From positions 33,221,331 to 33,285,330 of the forward strand of contig OY804583.1 of assembly GCA_963680875.1 (NCBI GenBank): a stretch of DNA of 64,000 bases. Reading direction: 5' to 3'. Every line of letters starts with the position of its first letter. The first letter of the stretch is position 1. Below, in pieces: positions 1 to 11,500 of the stretch. A program made the translations under genes and the position numbers. Below the pieces are notes generated by a model. It made no database searches. It saw only the letters and a list, made by a program, of their open reading frames with translations, and had not been told where the DNA came from. The stretch comes from Bathymodiolus brooksi. Lineage: Eukaryota > Mollusca > Bivalvia > Mytilida > Modiolidae.

Positions 1-3000
1 TACACACTTTGTAGAGGACCTTCCAATGATCATTCCTGGGCAGTTTGGTTTCAATTGTCCAAGTGGTTTCAGAGAAGAAGTGTTTTGAAACATTTTTCCC
101 ATAGGGTCCAATGTTAAACTAAGTCCTGCCGTAGCCACCATTTTGAATTTCATATCGGAACAAAAAACGTAATGTTTGTAGAGGACCATCAAATGAACAT
201 TCATGTACAGTTTGGCTTTAATCATATTTGTAGTTTCTGAGAAGAAGGCATTTGAACATTTTCCCATAGGGTCCAATGTTAATCTATGTCCTGCGGTGGT
301 GGCCACCATGGATTTCCGATCGGCATAAAAACAAACACACTTTCTAGAGGACCTTCCAATGATCATTCCTGGGCAGTTTGGTTTCAATTATCCAAGTGGT
401 TTCAGAGAAGAAGCGTTTTGAAACATTTTTCCCATAGGGTCCAATGTTAAACTAAGTCCTGCAGTAGCCGCCATTTTGAATTTCATATCGGAACAAAAAA
501 CGTAAAGTTTGTAGAGGACCATCCAATGAACATTCATGTACAGTTTGGCTTTGATCATATTTGTAGTTTCTGAGAAGAAGGCATTTGAACATTTTCCCAT
601 AGGGTCCAATGTTAATCTATGTATTGCGGTGGCGGCCATCTTGAATTTTCGATCGGCATAAAAAAACAGAAACTTTGTAGAGGACCTTCCAATGATCATT
701 CCTGTGCAGTTTGGTTTCAATTGTCTAAGTGGTTTCAGAGAAGAAGCGTTTTGAAACATTTTTCCCATAGGGTCCAATGTTAAACTAAATCCTGCCGTAG
801 CCGCCATTTTGAATTTCATATCGGAACAAAAAACGTAAAGTTTGTAGAGGACCATCCAATGAACATTCATGTACAGTTTGGCTTTAATCATATTTGTAGT
901 TTCTGAGAAGAAGGCATTTGAACATTTTCCCATAGGGTCCAATGTTAATCTATGTCCTGTGGTGACGGCCATCTTGAATTTTCGATCGGCATAAAAAAAG
1001 AGAAACTTTGTAGAGGACCTTCCAATGATCATTCCTGGGCAGTTTGGTTTCAATTGTCCAAGTGGTTTCAGAGAAGAAGCGTTTTGAAACATTTTTCCCA
1101 TAGGGTCCAATGTTAAACTAAGTCCTGCCGTAGCCGCCATTTTGAATTTCATATCGGAACAAAAAACGTAAAGTTTTCAGAGGACCTTCCAATGAACATT
1201 CATGTACAGTTTGGCTTTAATCATATTTGTAGTTTCTGAGAAGAAGGCATTTGAACATTTTCCCATAGGGTCCAATGTTAATCTATGTCCTGTGGTGACG
1301 GCCATCTTGAATTTTCGATCGGCATAAAAAAAGAGAAACTTTGTAGAGGACCTTCCAATGATCATTCCTGGGCAGTTTGGTTTCAATTGTCCAAGTGGTT
1401 TCAGAGAAGAAGCGTTTTGAAACATTTTTCCCATAGGGTCCAATGTTAAACTAAGTCCTGCCGTAGCCGCCATTTTGAATTTCATATCGGAACAAAAAAC
1501 GTAAAGTTTTCAGAGGACCTTCCAATGAACATTCATGTACAGTTTGGCTTTAATCATATTTGTAGTTTCTGAGAAGAAGGCATTTGAACATTTTCCCTTA
1601 GTGTCCAATGTTAATCTATGTATTGCGGTGGCGGCCATCTTGGATTTCCGATCGACATAAAAAACATAAACTTTGTAGAGAACCTTCCAATGATCATTCC
1701 TGGGCAGTTTGGTTTCAATTGTCCAAGTGGTTTCAGAGAGGAAGCGTTTTGAAACATTTTTCCCATAGGGTCCAATGTTAAACTAAGTCCTGCCGTAGCC
1801 GCCATTTTGAATTTCATATCGGAACAAAAAACGTAAAGTTTGTAGAGGACCATCCAATGAACATTCATGTACAGTTTGGCTTTAATCATATTTGTAGTTT
1901 CTGAGAAGAAGGCATTTGAACATTTTCCCATAGGGTCCAATGTTAATCTATGTATTGCGGTGGTGGCCATCTTGGATTTCCGATCGACATAAAAAACATA
2001 TACTTTGTAGAGGACCCTCCAATGATCATTCCTGGGCAGTTTGGTTTCAATTGTCCAAGTGGTTTCAGAGAAGAAGCATTTTGAAACATTTTTCCCATAG
2101 GGTCCAATGTTAAACTAAGTCCTGCCGTAGCCGCCATTTTGAATTTCATATCGGAACAAAAAACGTAAAGTTTGTAGAGGACCATCCAATGAACATTCAT
2201 GTACAATTTGGCTTTAATCATATTTGTAGTTTCTGAGAAGAAGGCATTTGAACATTTTCCCATAGGGTTCAATGTTAATATATGTATTGCAGTGGTGGCC
2301 ATCTTGGATTTCCGATCGGCATATAAAACATATATTCTGTAGAGGACCTTCCAATGATCATTCCTGGGCAGTTTGGTTTCAACTGTCCAAGTGGTTTCAG
2401 AGAAGAAGCATTTTGAAACATTTTTCCCATAGGGTCCAATGTTAAACTAAGTCCTGCCGTAGCCGCCATTTTGAATTTCATATCGGAACAAAAAACGTAA
2501 AGTTTGTAGAGGACCATCCAATGAACATTCATGTACAGTTTGGCTTTAATCATATTTGTAGTTTCTGAGAAGAAGGCATTTGAATATTTTCCCTTAGGGT
2601 CCAATGTTAATCTATGTCCTGCGGTGGCGGCCATCTTGGATTTCCGATCGGCATAAAAAACAAAAAATTTGTAGAGGACCTTCCAATGATCATTCCTGGG
2701 CAGTTTGGTTTCAACTGTCCAAGTGGTTTCAGAGAAGAAGCATTTTGAAACATTTTTCCCATAGGGTCCAATGTTAAACTAAGTCCTGCCGTAGCCGCCA
2801 TTTTGAATTTCATATCGGAACAAAAAACGTAAAGTTTGTAGAGGACCATCCAATGAACATTCATGTACAGTTTGGCTTTAATCATATTTGTAGTTTCTGA
2901 GAAGAAGGCATTTGAACATTTTCCCATAGGGTCCAATGTTAATCTATGTATTGCGGTGGCGGCCATCATGGATTTCCGATCGACATAAAAAACATATACT

Positions 3001-6000
3001 TTGTAGAGGACCTTCCAATGATCATTCCTGGGCAGTTTGGTTTCAATTGTCCAAGTGGTTTCAGAGAAGAAGCGTTTTGAAACATTTTTCCCATAGGGTC
3101 CAATGTTAAACTAAGTCCTGCCGTAGCCGCCATTTTGAATTTCATATCGGAACAAAAAACGTAAAGTTTGTAGAGGACCATCCAATGAACATTCATGTAC
3201 AGTTTGGCTTTAATCATATTTGTAGTTTCTGAGAAGAAGGCATTTGAATATTTTCCCTTAGGGTCCAATGTTAATCTATGTCCTGCGGTGGCGGCCATCT
3301 TGGATTTCCGATCGGCATAAAAAACAAAAAATTTGTAGAGGACCTTCCAATGATCATTCCTGGGCAGTTTGGTTTCAACTGTCCAAGTGGTTTCAGAGAA
3401 GAAGCATTTTGAAACATTTTTCCCATAGGGTCCAATGTTAAACTAAGTCCTGCCGTAGCCGCCATTTTGAATTTCATATCGGAACAAAAAACGTAAAGTT
3501 TGTAGAGGACCATCCAATGAACATTCATGTACAGTTTGGCTTTAATCATATTTGTAGTTTCTGAGAAGAAGGCATTTGAACATTTTCCCATAGGGTCCAA
3601 TGTTAATCTATGTATTGCGGTGGCGGCCATCATGGATTTCCGATCGACATAAAAAACATATACTTTGTAGAGGACCTTCCAATGATCATTCCTGGGCAGT
3701 TTGGTTTCAATTGTCCAAGTGGTTTCAGAGAAGAAGCGTTTTGAAACATTTTTCCCATAGGGTCCAATGTTAAACTAAGTCCTGCCGTAGCCGCCATTTT
3801 GAATTTCATATCGGAACAAAAAACGTAAAGTTTGTAGAGGACCATCCAATGAACATTCATGTACAGTTTGGCTTTAATCATATTTGTAGTTTCTGAGAAG
3901 AAGGCATTTGAATATTTTCCCTTAGGGTCCAATGTTAATCTATGTCCTGCGGTGGCGGCCATCTTGGATTTCCGATCGGCATAAAAAACAGAACTTTGTA
4001 GAGGACCTTCCAATGATCATTCCTGGGCAGTTTGGTTTCAACTGTCCAAGTGGTTTCAGAGAAGAAGCATTTTGAAACATTTTTCCCATAGGGTCCAATG
4101 TTAAACTAAGTCCTGCCGTAGGCGCCATTTTGAATTTCATATCGGAACAAAAAACGTAAAGTTTGTAGAGGACCATCCAATGAACATTCATGTACAGTTT
4201 GGCTTTAATCATATTTGTAGTTTCTGAGAAGAAGGCATTTGAACATTTTCCCATAGGGTCCAATGTTAATCTATGTCCTGCGGTGGTGGCCATCTTGCAT
4301 TTTCGATCGGCATAAAAAAAGAGAAACTTTGTAGAGGACCTTCCAATGATCATTCCTGGGCAGTTTGGTTTCAATTGTCCAAGTGGTTTCAGAGAGGAAG
4401 CGTTTTGAAACATTTTTCCCATAGGGTCCAATGTTAAACTAAGTCCTGCCGTAGCCGCCATTTTGAATTTCATATCGGAACAAAAAACGTAAAGTTTGTA
4501 GAGGACCATCCAATGAACATTCATGTACAGTTTGGCTTTAATCATATTTGTAGTTTCTGAGAAGAAGGCATTTGAACATTTTCCCATAGGGTCCAATGTT
4601 AATCTATGTATTGCGGTGGCGGCCATCATGGATTTCCGATCGACATAAAAAACATATACTTTGTAGAGGACCTTCCAATGATCATTCCTGAGCAGTTTGG
4701 TTTCAACTGTCCAAGTGGTTTCAGAGAAGAAGCATTTTGAAACATTTTTCCCATAGGGTCCAATGTTAAACTAAGTCCTGCCGTAGCCGCCATTTTGAAT
4801 TTCATATCGGAACAAAAAACGTAAAGTTTGTAGAGGACCATCCAATGAACATTCATGTACAGTTTGGCTTTAATCATATTTGTAGTTTCTGAGAAGAAGG
4901 CATTTGAACATTTTCCCATAGGGTCCAATGTTAATCTATGTCCTGCGGTGGCGGCCATCTTGAATTTTCGATCGGCATAAAAAAAGAGAAACTTTGTAGA
5001 GGACCTTCCAATGATCATTCCTGGGCAGTTTGGTTTCAATTGTCCAAGTGGTTTCAGAGAAGAAGCGTTTTGAAACAATTTTCCCATAGGGTCCAATGTT
5101 AAACTAAGTCCTGCCGTAGCCGCCATTTTGAATTTCATATCGGAACAAAAAACGTAAAGTTTGTAGAGGACCATCCAATGAACATTCATGTACAGTTTGG
5201 CTTTAATCATATTTGTAGTTTCTGAGAAGAAGGCATTTGAACATTTTCCCATAGGGTCCAATGTTAATCTATGTATTGCAGTGGCGGCCATCATGGATTT
5301 CCGATCGACATAAAAAACATATACTTTGTAGAGGACCTTCCAATGATCATTCCTGGGCAGTTTGGTTTCAACTGTCCAAGTGGTTTCAGAGAAGAAGCAT
5401 TTTGAAACATTTTTCCCATAGGGTCCAATGTTAAACTAAGTCCTGCCGTAGCCGCCATTTTGAATTTCATATCGGAACAAAAAACGTAAAGTTTGTAGAG
5501 GACCATCCAATGAACATTCATGTACAGTTTGGCTTTAATCATATTTGTAGTTTCTGAGAAGAAGGCATTTGAACATTTTCCCATAGGGTCCAATGTTAAT
5601 CTATGTCCTGCGGTGGTGGCCATCTTGAATTTTCGATCGGCATAAAAAAAGAGAAACTTTGTAGAGGACCTTCCAATGATCATTCCTGGGCAGTTTGGTT
5701 TCAATTGTCCAAGTGGTTTCAGAGAAGAAGCGTTTTGAAACATTTTTCCCATAGGGTCCAATGTTAAACTAAGTCCTGCCGTAGCCGCCATTTTGAATTT
5801 CATATCGGAACAAAAAACGTAAAGTTTGTAGAGGACCATCCAATGAACATTCATGTACAGTTTGGCTTTAATCATATTTGTAGTTTCTGAGAAGAAGGCA
5901 TTTGAACATTTTCCCATAGGGTCCAATGTTAATCTATGTATTGCGGTGGCGGCCATCATGGATTTCCGATCGACATAAAAAACATATATTCTGTAGAGGA

Positions 6001-6803
6001 CCTTCCAATGATCATTCCTGGGCAGTTTGGTTTCAATTATCCAAGTGGTTTCAGAGAAGAAGCATTTTGAAACATTTTTCCCATAGGGTCCAATGTTAAA
6101 CAAGTCCTGCCGTAGCTGCCATTTGGAATTTCATATCGGAACAAAAAACGTAAAATTTGTAGAGGACCATCCAATGATCATTCCTGAGCAGTTTGGTTTC
6201 AACTGTCCAAGTGGTTTCAGAGAAGCATTTTGAACATTTTTCCCATAGGGTCCAATGTTAAACTAAGTCCTGCCGTAGCCGCCATTTTGAATTTCATATC
6301 GCAACAAAAAACCTTAATATTGTAGAGGACCATCCAATGAACATTCATGTACAGTTTGGCTTTAATCATATTTGTAGTTTCTGAGAAGAAGGCATTTGAA
6401 CATTTTCCCATAGGGTCCAATGTTAATCTATGTCCTGCGATGGCGGCCATCTTGGATTTCCAATCGGCATAAAAAATAGTAACTTGGTAAAGGACATTCC
6501 AACGATCATTCATTTACAGTTTGGGTTCAGTCAGTTCATTAGTTTCAGAGAAGAAGATCTTTGAAATTTCAGCCAATCAGAGCACATTATTGGCCCTGGC
6601 AGCCATATTGAATATCCGACTAGAACGAAAAACAGTAACTTTTGTAGAAGACCATCCAAGGAACATTCCTGCTAAGTTTGGTTCCAATCGGCCCAGTGGT
6701 TTTGGAGAAGAAGCTTGAAATGTGAAAAGTTTACAGACGACAGACGACGGACGCCAAGTGATGGCAATAGTTCACCTGGACCTTTGGTCCAGGTGAACTA
6801 ATA
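1..6803 (+). repeat. Satellite-bearing mobile element, about 41 tandem 166-bp monomers, left end outside window
   Basis: Two monomer types (A and B) alternate, giving a dimer of about 332-333 bp. For example gtagagg recurs at 511, 677, 844 and 1010. The array ends in divergent monomers (6480-6720), a tail rich in acgac repeats, and a perfect hairpin at about 6770-6802 made of ttcacctggacc, a ttt loop and ggtccaggtgaa. The same 3' end closes the copies at 11264-12835 and 48474-49347, so this is a mobile element with an expanded core rather than a free satellite. The architecture resembles Pearl/Helentron-like non-autonomous elements of bivalves (family assignment inferred). Long minus-strand reading frames in the array are by-products: 332 is not a multiple of 3 and the frames break where monomer length changes. 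Confidence 0.9.
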
Positions 6804-6806
6804 AAG

Positions 6807-7340
6807 GACGAAAACTATTACAATTTTGAAAATTTGATGAAAAAAGGGAAATAACTCCAAAATGGGTAATGGGATTTACTTCAAAATTGCAGGGTGGGTA
6901 GATCTTGACATGCTGCACATTTTTGCAATTTAAACTTAACCTTTATCTCTTATAGTTTTTGAAATATAAGACGAAAAGTATTAAAATTTTACAAATTTGA
7001 TGAAAAAAGGGCAATAACTCCAAAATGGGTAATCAGATTTACTTCAATATTGCAAGGTAGGTAGATCTTGCTGTGCTGATCATTTTTACCCCATGTCAGA
7101 TTTTTGATATTATTAACGGTTTTTGAGTTATTACCCAAAACCTGCAATTTTACCATATGTTCTATTTTTAGTAACAGCGGCCATGTTGGTTTGTGCACAG
7201 TATCACAGGACACAATTTTGAAACTAGACACCCTAGTGATGATTCAGACCAAGTTTGGTTTCCATTGGTCTAGTACTTTCAGAGGAGAAGATTTTTGAAA
7301 AAGTTTACGACGTAGACGGATGCCAGGTGAGCTAAAAATA
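6807..7340 (+). repeat. Related dispersed element with two to three ~164-bp units
   Basis: A unit beginning gacgaaaa at 6807 recurs at about 6971, and both copies carry aataactcc and aaaatgggtaat. The segment ends with the block aagtttggtttccattggtc, gagaagattt, tttacgacg and then caggtgagctaaaa at about 7330-7340. That end resembles the preceding element's end (caggtgaactaa), so the two appear to belong to one superfamily. No gene is seen. Confidence 0.7.
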
Positions 7341-7463
7341 GCGAAAAATATTCAATTTCTAATATTGAAAGAAATCTAGTTCTAAAATATAATATATTAT
7401 AATATTTATTTGTCTTGTATTATAAATGTGTATATCTTAATGCAATGTTGTGTAGAATTTGAT

Positions 7464-7723
7464 GGTTGGTTTAAGGTGTTTAACGCCACTTTCAACAATA
7501 TTTCAGTTATATCGTGGCAGTCAGTTTTATTGGTGGAGGAAACCGGAGTACCAGCAGAAAACCACCGACCTGCCACAAGTCACTGACAAACTATATCACA
7601 TAATCTTGTATCGAGTACACCTCGCCTGAACGGGATCGAACTCACAACGATAGTGGTAATAGGCACCGATTGCATAGGTAGTTGTAAATCCAATTAACAT
7701 ACGATCACGACCAGGACGACCCC
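7464..7723 (-). repeat. tRNA-headed SINE, full length (type 1 head)
   Basis: Read on the minus strand, it starts with a tRNA-like head at 7723-7600 (gatcgtatgttaattgg as box A, gagttcgatcccg as box B), followed by a conserved body and the end motif ggcgttaaacacc. The same body occurs at 14.9, 15.5, 20.3, 24.8, 56.4 and 62.9 kb. This fits the widespread molluscan V-SINE/MetaSINE type; the exact family name is not settled by eye. Confidence 0.85.
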
Positions 7724-8408
7724 TCTTGTATCATAAATGTGTATATTTTCGTGCAATGTTGATTGGAATTTGAAGCGACCTAGTATTTTATATTGAGTGA
7801 GTGAGTGAGTGATTCATGTTTAATGCCAAGAGAGCATTTTTTCAGCTATATTTTCTACTAGAAGATTATGATGTCCACTTTCTACTAGACAAACAATAGC
7901 ACTAGCTCATTAAAATTACTGTCTGCGGGTAGACATGCTGTTCCTCCTGGACACATTCTCCCGATTTTGCTGTGTGCTTAGAAGAAACATAGCAAGTACC
8001 ATTTTTTTAGCTTGTGGGTCAACACAATGTAATGTATATTTTGATAAAGTTGGTACAGATCAAATAAAGTTTGCGACCTTGACCTTTAGAAGTTCTGAGC
8101 TAGATAACGATGTCCTGACAATATGCATAGACAGACAGACAGTGTAATCCCTACATGTCCTCTAAGCTTCATCATGTGTGGCACAATATGCTAATAAAAC
8201 GAACGTAGATATCAAATTTAGTGTGCACGACACGTTTCTGGAATAACCCTCATCAGGTACGCTCAAGTTAAAGAATACAAAATATAGTCAAACCTGCCTA
8301 TGACAAGACAAGAATGGGTGACCTTTAAATACAGGTGACTGCTCAATAGAGGTGACCGCATGGGTATAGACTGTACATTCAATCTCAATATTAATTTTTA
8401 CACTGTAC
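7724..8408. other. TDP2 intron, no gene seen
   Basis: Contains a short gagt microsatellite near 7797-7820 and otherwise unrecognised AT-rich sequence. I searched the minus strand for the remaining TDP2 nuclease exons (RFDR and SDH motifs) and did not find them here. Confidence 0.5.
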
Positions 8409-8579
8409 CTCTTTATCTTTTAGATTCAAATCTCCACCAAAGATAACGGTGGCATCGTGATCAGCTGCCATCATGTGACCTAGCGACTGTTTTAATTGGT
8501 TCTTTCTTTCTTTGGCATGGTCTTTAGTACTTTCTAAGTGTGACGTCATCAATAAGAATTTTAAACCTTTTACTGTACA
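8409..8579 (-). CDS. TDP2: TDP2 exon with catalytic His and Asp motifs
   Basis: 57 codons in phase 0 at both ends, acceptor ttattgtag and donor gag|gtacag. It encodes the second half of the exonuclease-endonuclease-phosphatase fold: [16 protein letters not shown] near the start and [13 protein letters not shown] at the end. These match vertebrate TDP2 (TSHLEST and GDTNLRD), where the residues contribute to metal-dependent cleavage of the tyrosyl-DNA bond left by topoisomerase II. Joins in frame to the exon at 14372-14582. The next exon, with the SDH motif, is presumably left of position 1. Confidence 0.9.
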
Positions 8580-11500
8580 CTACAATAAAAGTTCAAACGT
8601 TTCCATGGAAATATTAATATAGTGAAACCTGTCTAAAACCAAACCTCCTTGAGACCTACGTTTATCTTCAGAATAGACAGGTGTTTGGTTTATACAGGTT
8701 ACATTTATCAACATATCAACAATTTCCTACATTTGGATTTTATTTAAAGTTTCGGCTAAAATTTGGGGGAAATACTAAGATAGGTCGAAGCTTTCCATAG
8801 GTACACAAGGCCGTAAATAGGGTCTTATTTCTACAGAGGCAAGGGGTCTAAGGACCGCCAAGGTCGCCATCAGGGCCAGAGCAGAGTCCCAGTAGGGGTC
8901 CAGGGGGCATGAACATTTTGATATGATTGCTCTTATGTTGGGGCCACCGGTTTCGTGTTGTGTGTGTTTGTGTGTGTGGGGAGGGGGTGGAGGTCACGTT
9001 GCATTAAAGATCATGCGGTGAGCTCTGGAAATCTTTTCGTAATATGTTACATCGGATGATTTTGTATTGTCTTCGTGTCATTACCTCATATCCGTTGTCT
9101 CGAGTATTTGATCACTAGTAGTTATTTTAAACGGGTGAAGAAGATGTCACGGTGTATTTTATAATTTTTTCGATGTACACGTTGTTTGTATATGAAAATA
9201 CATCCAACTTGCACAAACCTAATTCGGACTGTCCTGTTTTTCTTTTCCGGCAAGACCTTGTTTTCAGCCAAATATCCATTTCGTAAAAGAAGTGTCATCA
9301 ATGTAAACATGTAACGTATATAACTGACATAATGTAACTAAATATGGGATGGATACGGTTTGATGTTGGGTATAGTCCGACGTACAATAACATATGGAAT
9401 AGGCTGACTATTATACGATTGGAACAACGGGATACTACTTAGGAAAAATCAACATAAAAGGATAACACAAGACACCTTTGTAAATCATTTATTTAAAAAA
9501 AATTGACAGAATTTTTAGTGAGGCAATTGCCTTACTTGCCTCAATGGTAGTTATGGCCTTGGTTCAGGATGCTGATGATAACTTGGGTAAGCATCGTCAC
9601 ATGGAACGGGTTATATTTTTTTGTACATCGGTAAGCATTTGTCCTATAACGATGTTTTTTGGTAAGTTTCTGTAAGTATTAGCTCAAGAATACTATTCTT
9701 ATGTGTCATAAATGAAATAATTATGAATGGTAAATTAAATAAATTGTTTATACTAGTGTTTGTGTGTTTTTTATGAGGAATCTGGTTTGTAAAGCCATAC
9801 ATCGATGACATTAATATCAGGTCATCTGTGGGTGTCAAAATAGATGGTAAAGGGATGTTCATACAATAAAATAATCAAGCTATCAAAACAATATATCACC
9901 TTGTGCAGTTTTATTGACATACCTTCAAACTGCGATTAAATAATGGTACACAAATATGTGATCGTCTCGTTCCAGTAAATTTTCAATCGGCTGATCAAGG
10001 TTATTTAAGTGCTGACTGAGCTTCTCTAATGGTGATTATTTTATTTGTTCCTAATTGACCAATTCAAGTGTAGAACATTCTAGTTTAATGAAATCGATAA
10101 TTATTTTCCAGTTTATTTAGTTTAAAAAGCTTTTTATTGTGAGATGTAATGCAACTGCCATTTTTGACTACAACCTCGTGTGCATGCTCATGTTTGATGG
10201 AAAAGCTATATTAAGATATTTTGTGATAATAATCTTATATTGTAAACAATCCACCCTTGTGGGTTTTTTCAACAAGATACATTTTTTATAGTATATATTT
10301 TTATAACACATTACAATATTATAATTGATTTTCGCCAACACTTGAATATTGATTTTTTTCGGATGTTGAATTTTTTTTTCCAGGAATTGCACCCCTGTTA
10401 GTATACCTTTATTGTTTTATTTTAGAAAATTAACACCAAGAACATCGATGATATCAGTCTTCTAATTCAGAAATAAACCTAAAACAAAATAAAGGTAAAC
10501 TGTAAACAAAATCACCATTTTTATCTATTTTTTTTTTAGGAATTCCAGATTATTTTAACTTCATCCTTGAATAGGTTGAATAGGCCAGCGCGTTGAGGAA
10601 AAAAAATATTGACTTGTCGTAAAAAAATACGGTATACAGAATTCTATTTTATTCAGTGTTCGGCTTAGACTGATTTCATTGTATTATATTCATACACAAA
10701 GCATGTATGATTGAAAATTAGAAATGAAAAGTTAACTAAAGGCTCACCTGAGCTTGTTTATCACTCACTTTACTTTTACACAGTTTGTGTTTATACAAGT
10801 CTATGCTTTGGGAAAAAATATTTTATTAATTTTCACATACAGGTAGGGTCATAGGTTAAAATTAATATAGGAATTACAATCAAATAAAATAATTTAAGTA
10901 TTTTTCCTCTTAAGGGTGTAGACCTGGGTTACCCTAAAATTTTCCCATCATTCAATTTTTTTTAAATTTGCATCATGGAATAGTGATGTCTAAATACATT
11001 ATCTGCCAAAGTTTCAAAAAATTTCACTGTTCCGTTTTCTCCATAGCATATCCTAAATATAGCAATTTTGGGGGTATTCTTGACGCCAGATGGTAATACT
11101 GGTTTCGGAAGATTCTAATAGATATGCACATTTATTTCTGATTGAAAGGGAATATTTTGGCTTTAATACACTTGAGAGTGTTGTTGTTGAATAAATATGA
11201 AATATCTAGCATATCTGAATATCCTGTTTGGAAATAATCATGTGCAAAACAGTGGAAATTGCAAACCAGAGGCTCTCAAGAGCCTGTATCGTTCACCTGG
11301 TTATGAAAAAAACCAATTGGTCCTATGTAAAAACTATGTACTGGTAGTCATCTTGGAATTACGATCAACATAAAAAACACAAAGTTTGTAAAGGACCTTC
11401 CAATGATTGATGCACAGTTTAGGTTCAATCAGTGCAATAGCTTCAGAGAAGAAGATATTTCTGTATTTTCCCGATATGGTCCTGTGTTAATACTATGACC

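Noticed and set aside
388..6513. Series of 100-270 codon minus-strand frames ([16 protein letters not shown] and similar) as genes
   Set aside because: They are translations of the 166-bp satellite; frames change whenever monomer length changes and start codons recur once per monomer.
1..6803. Helitron with rolling-circle genes
   Set aside because: Terminal hairpin and ctaa are suggestive, but no Rep/helicase frame lies in any of the three copies and the base after the end varies.
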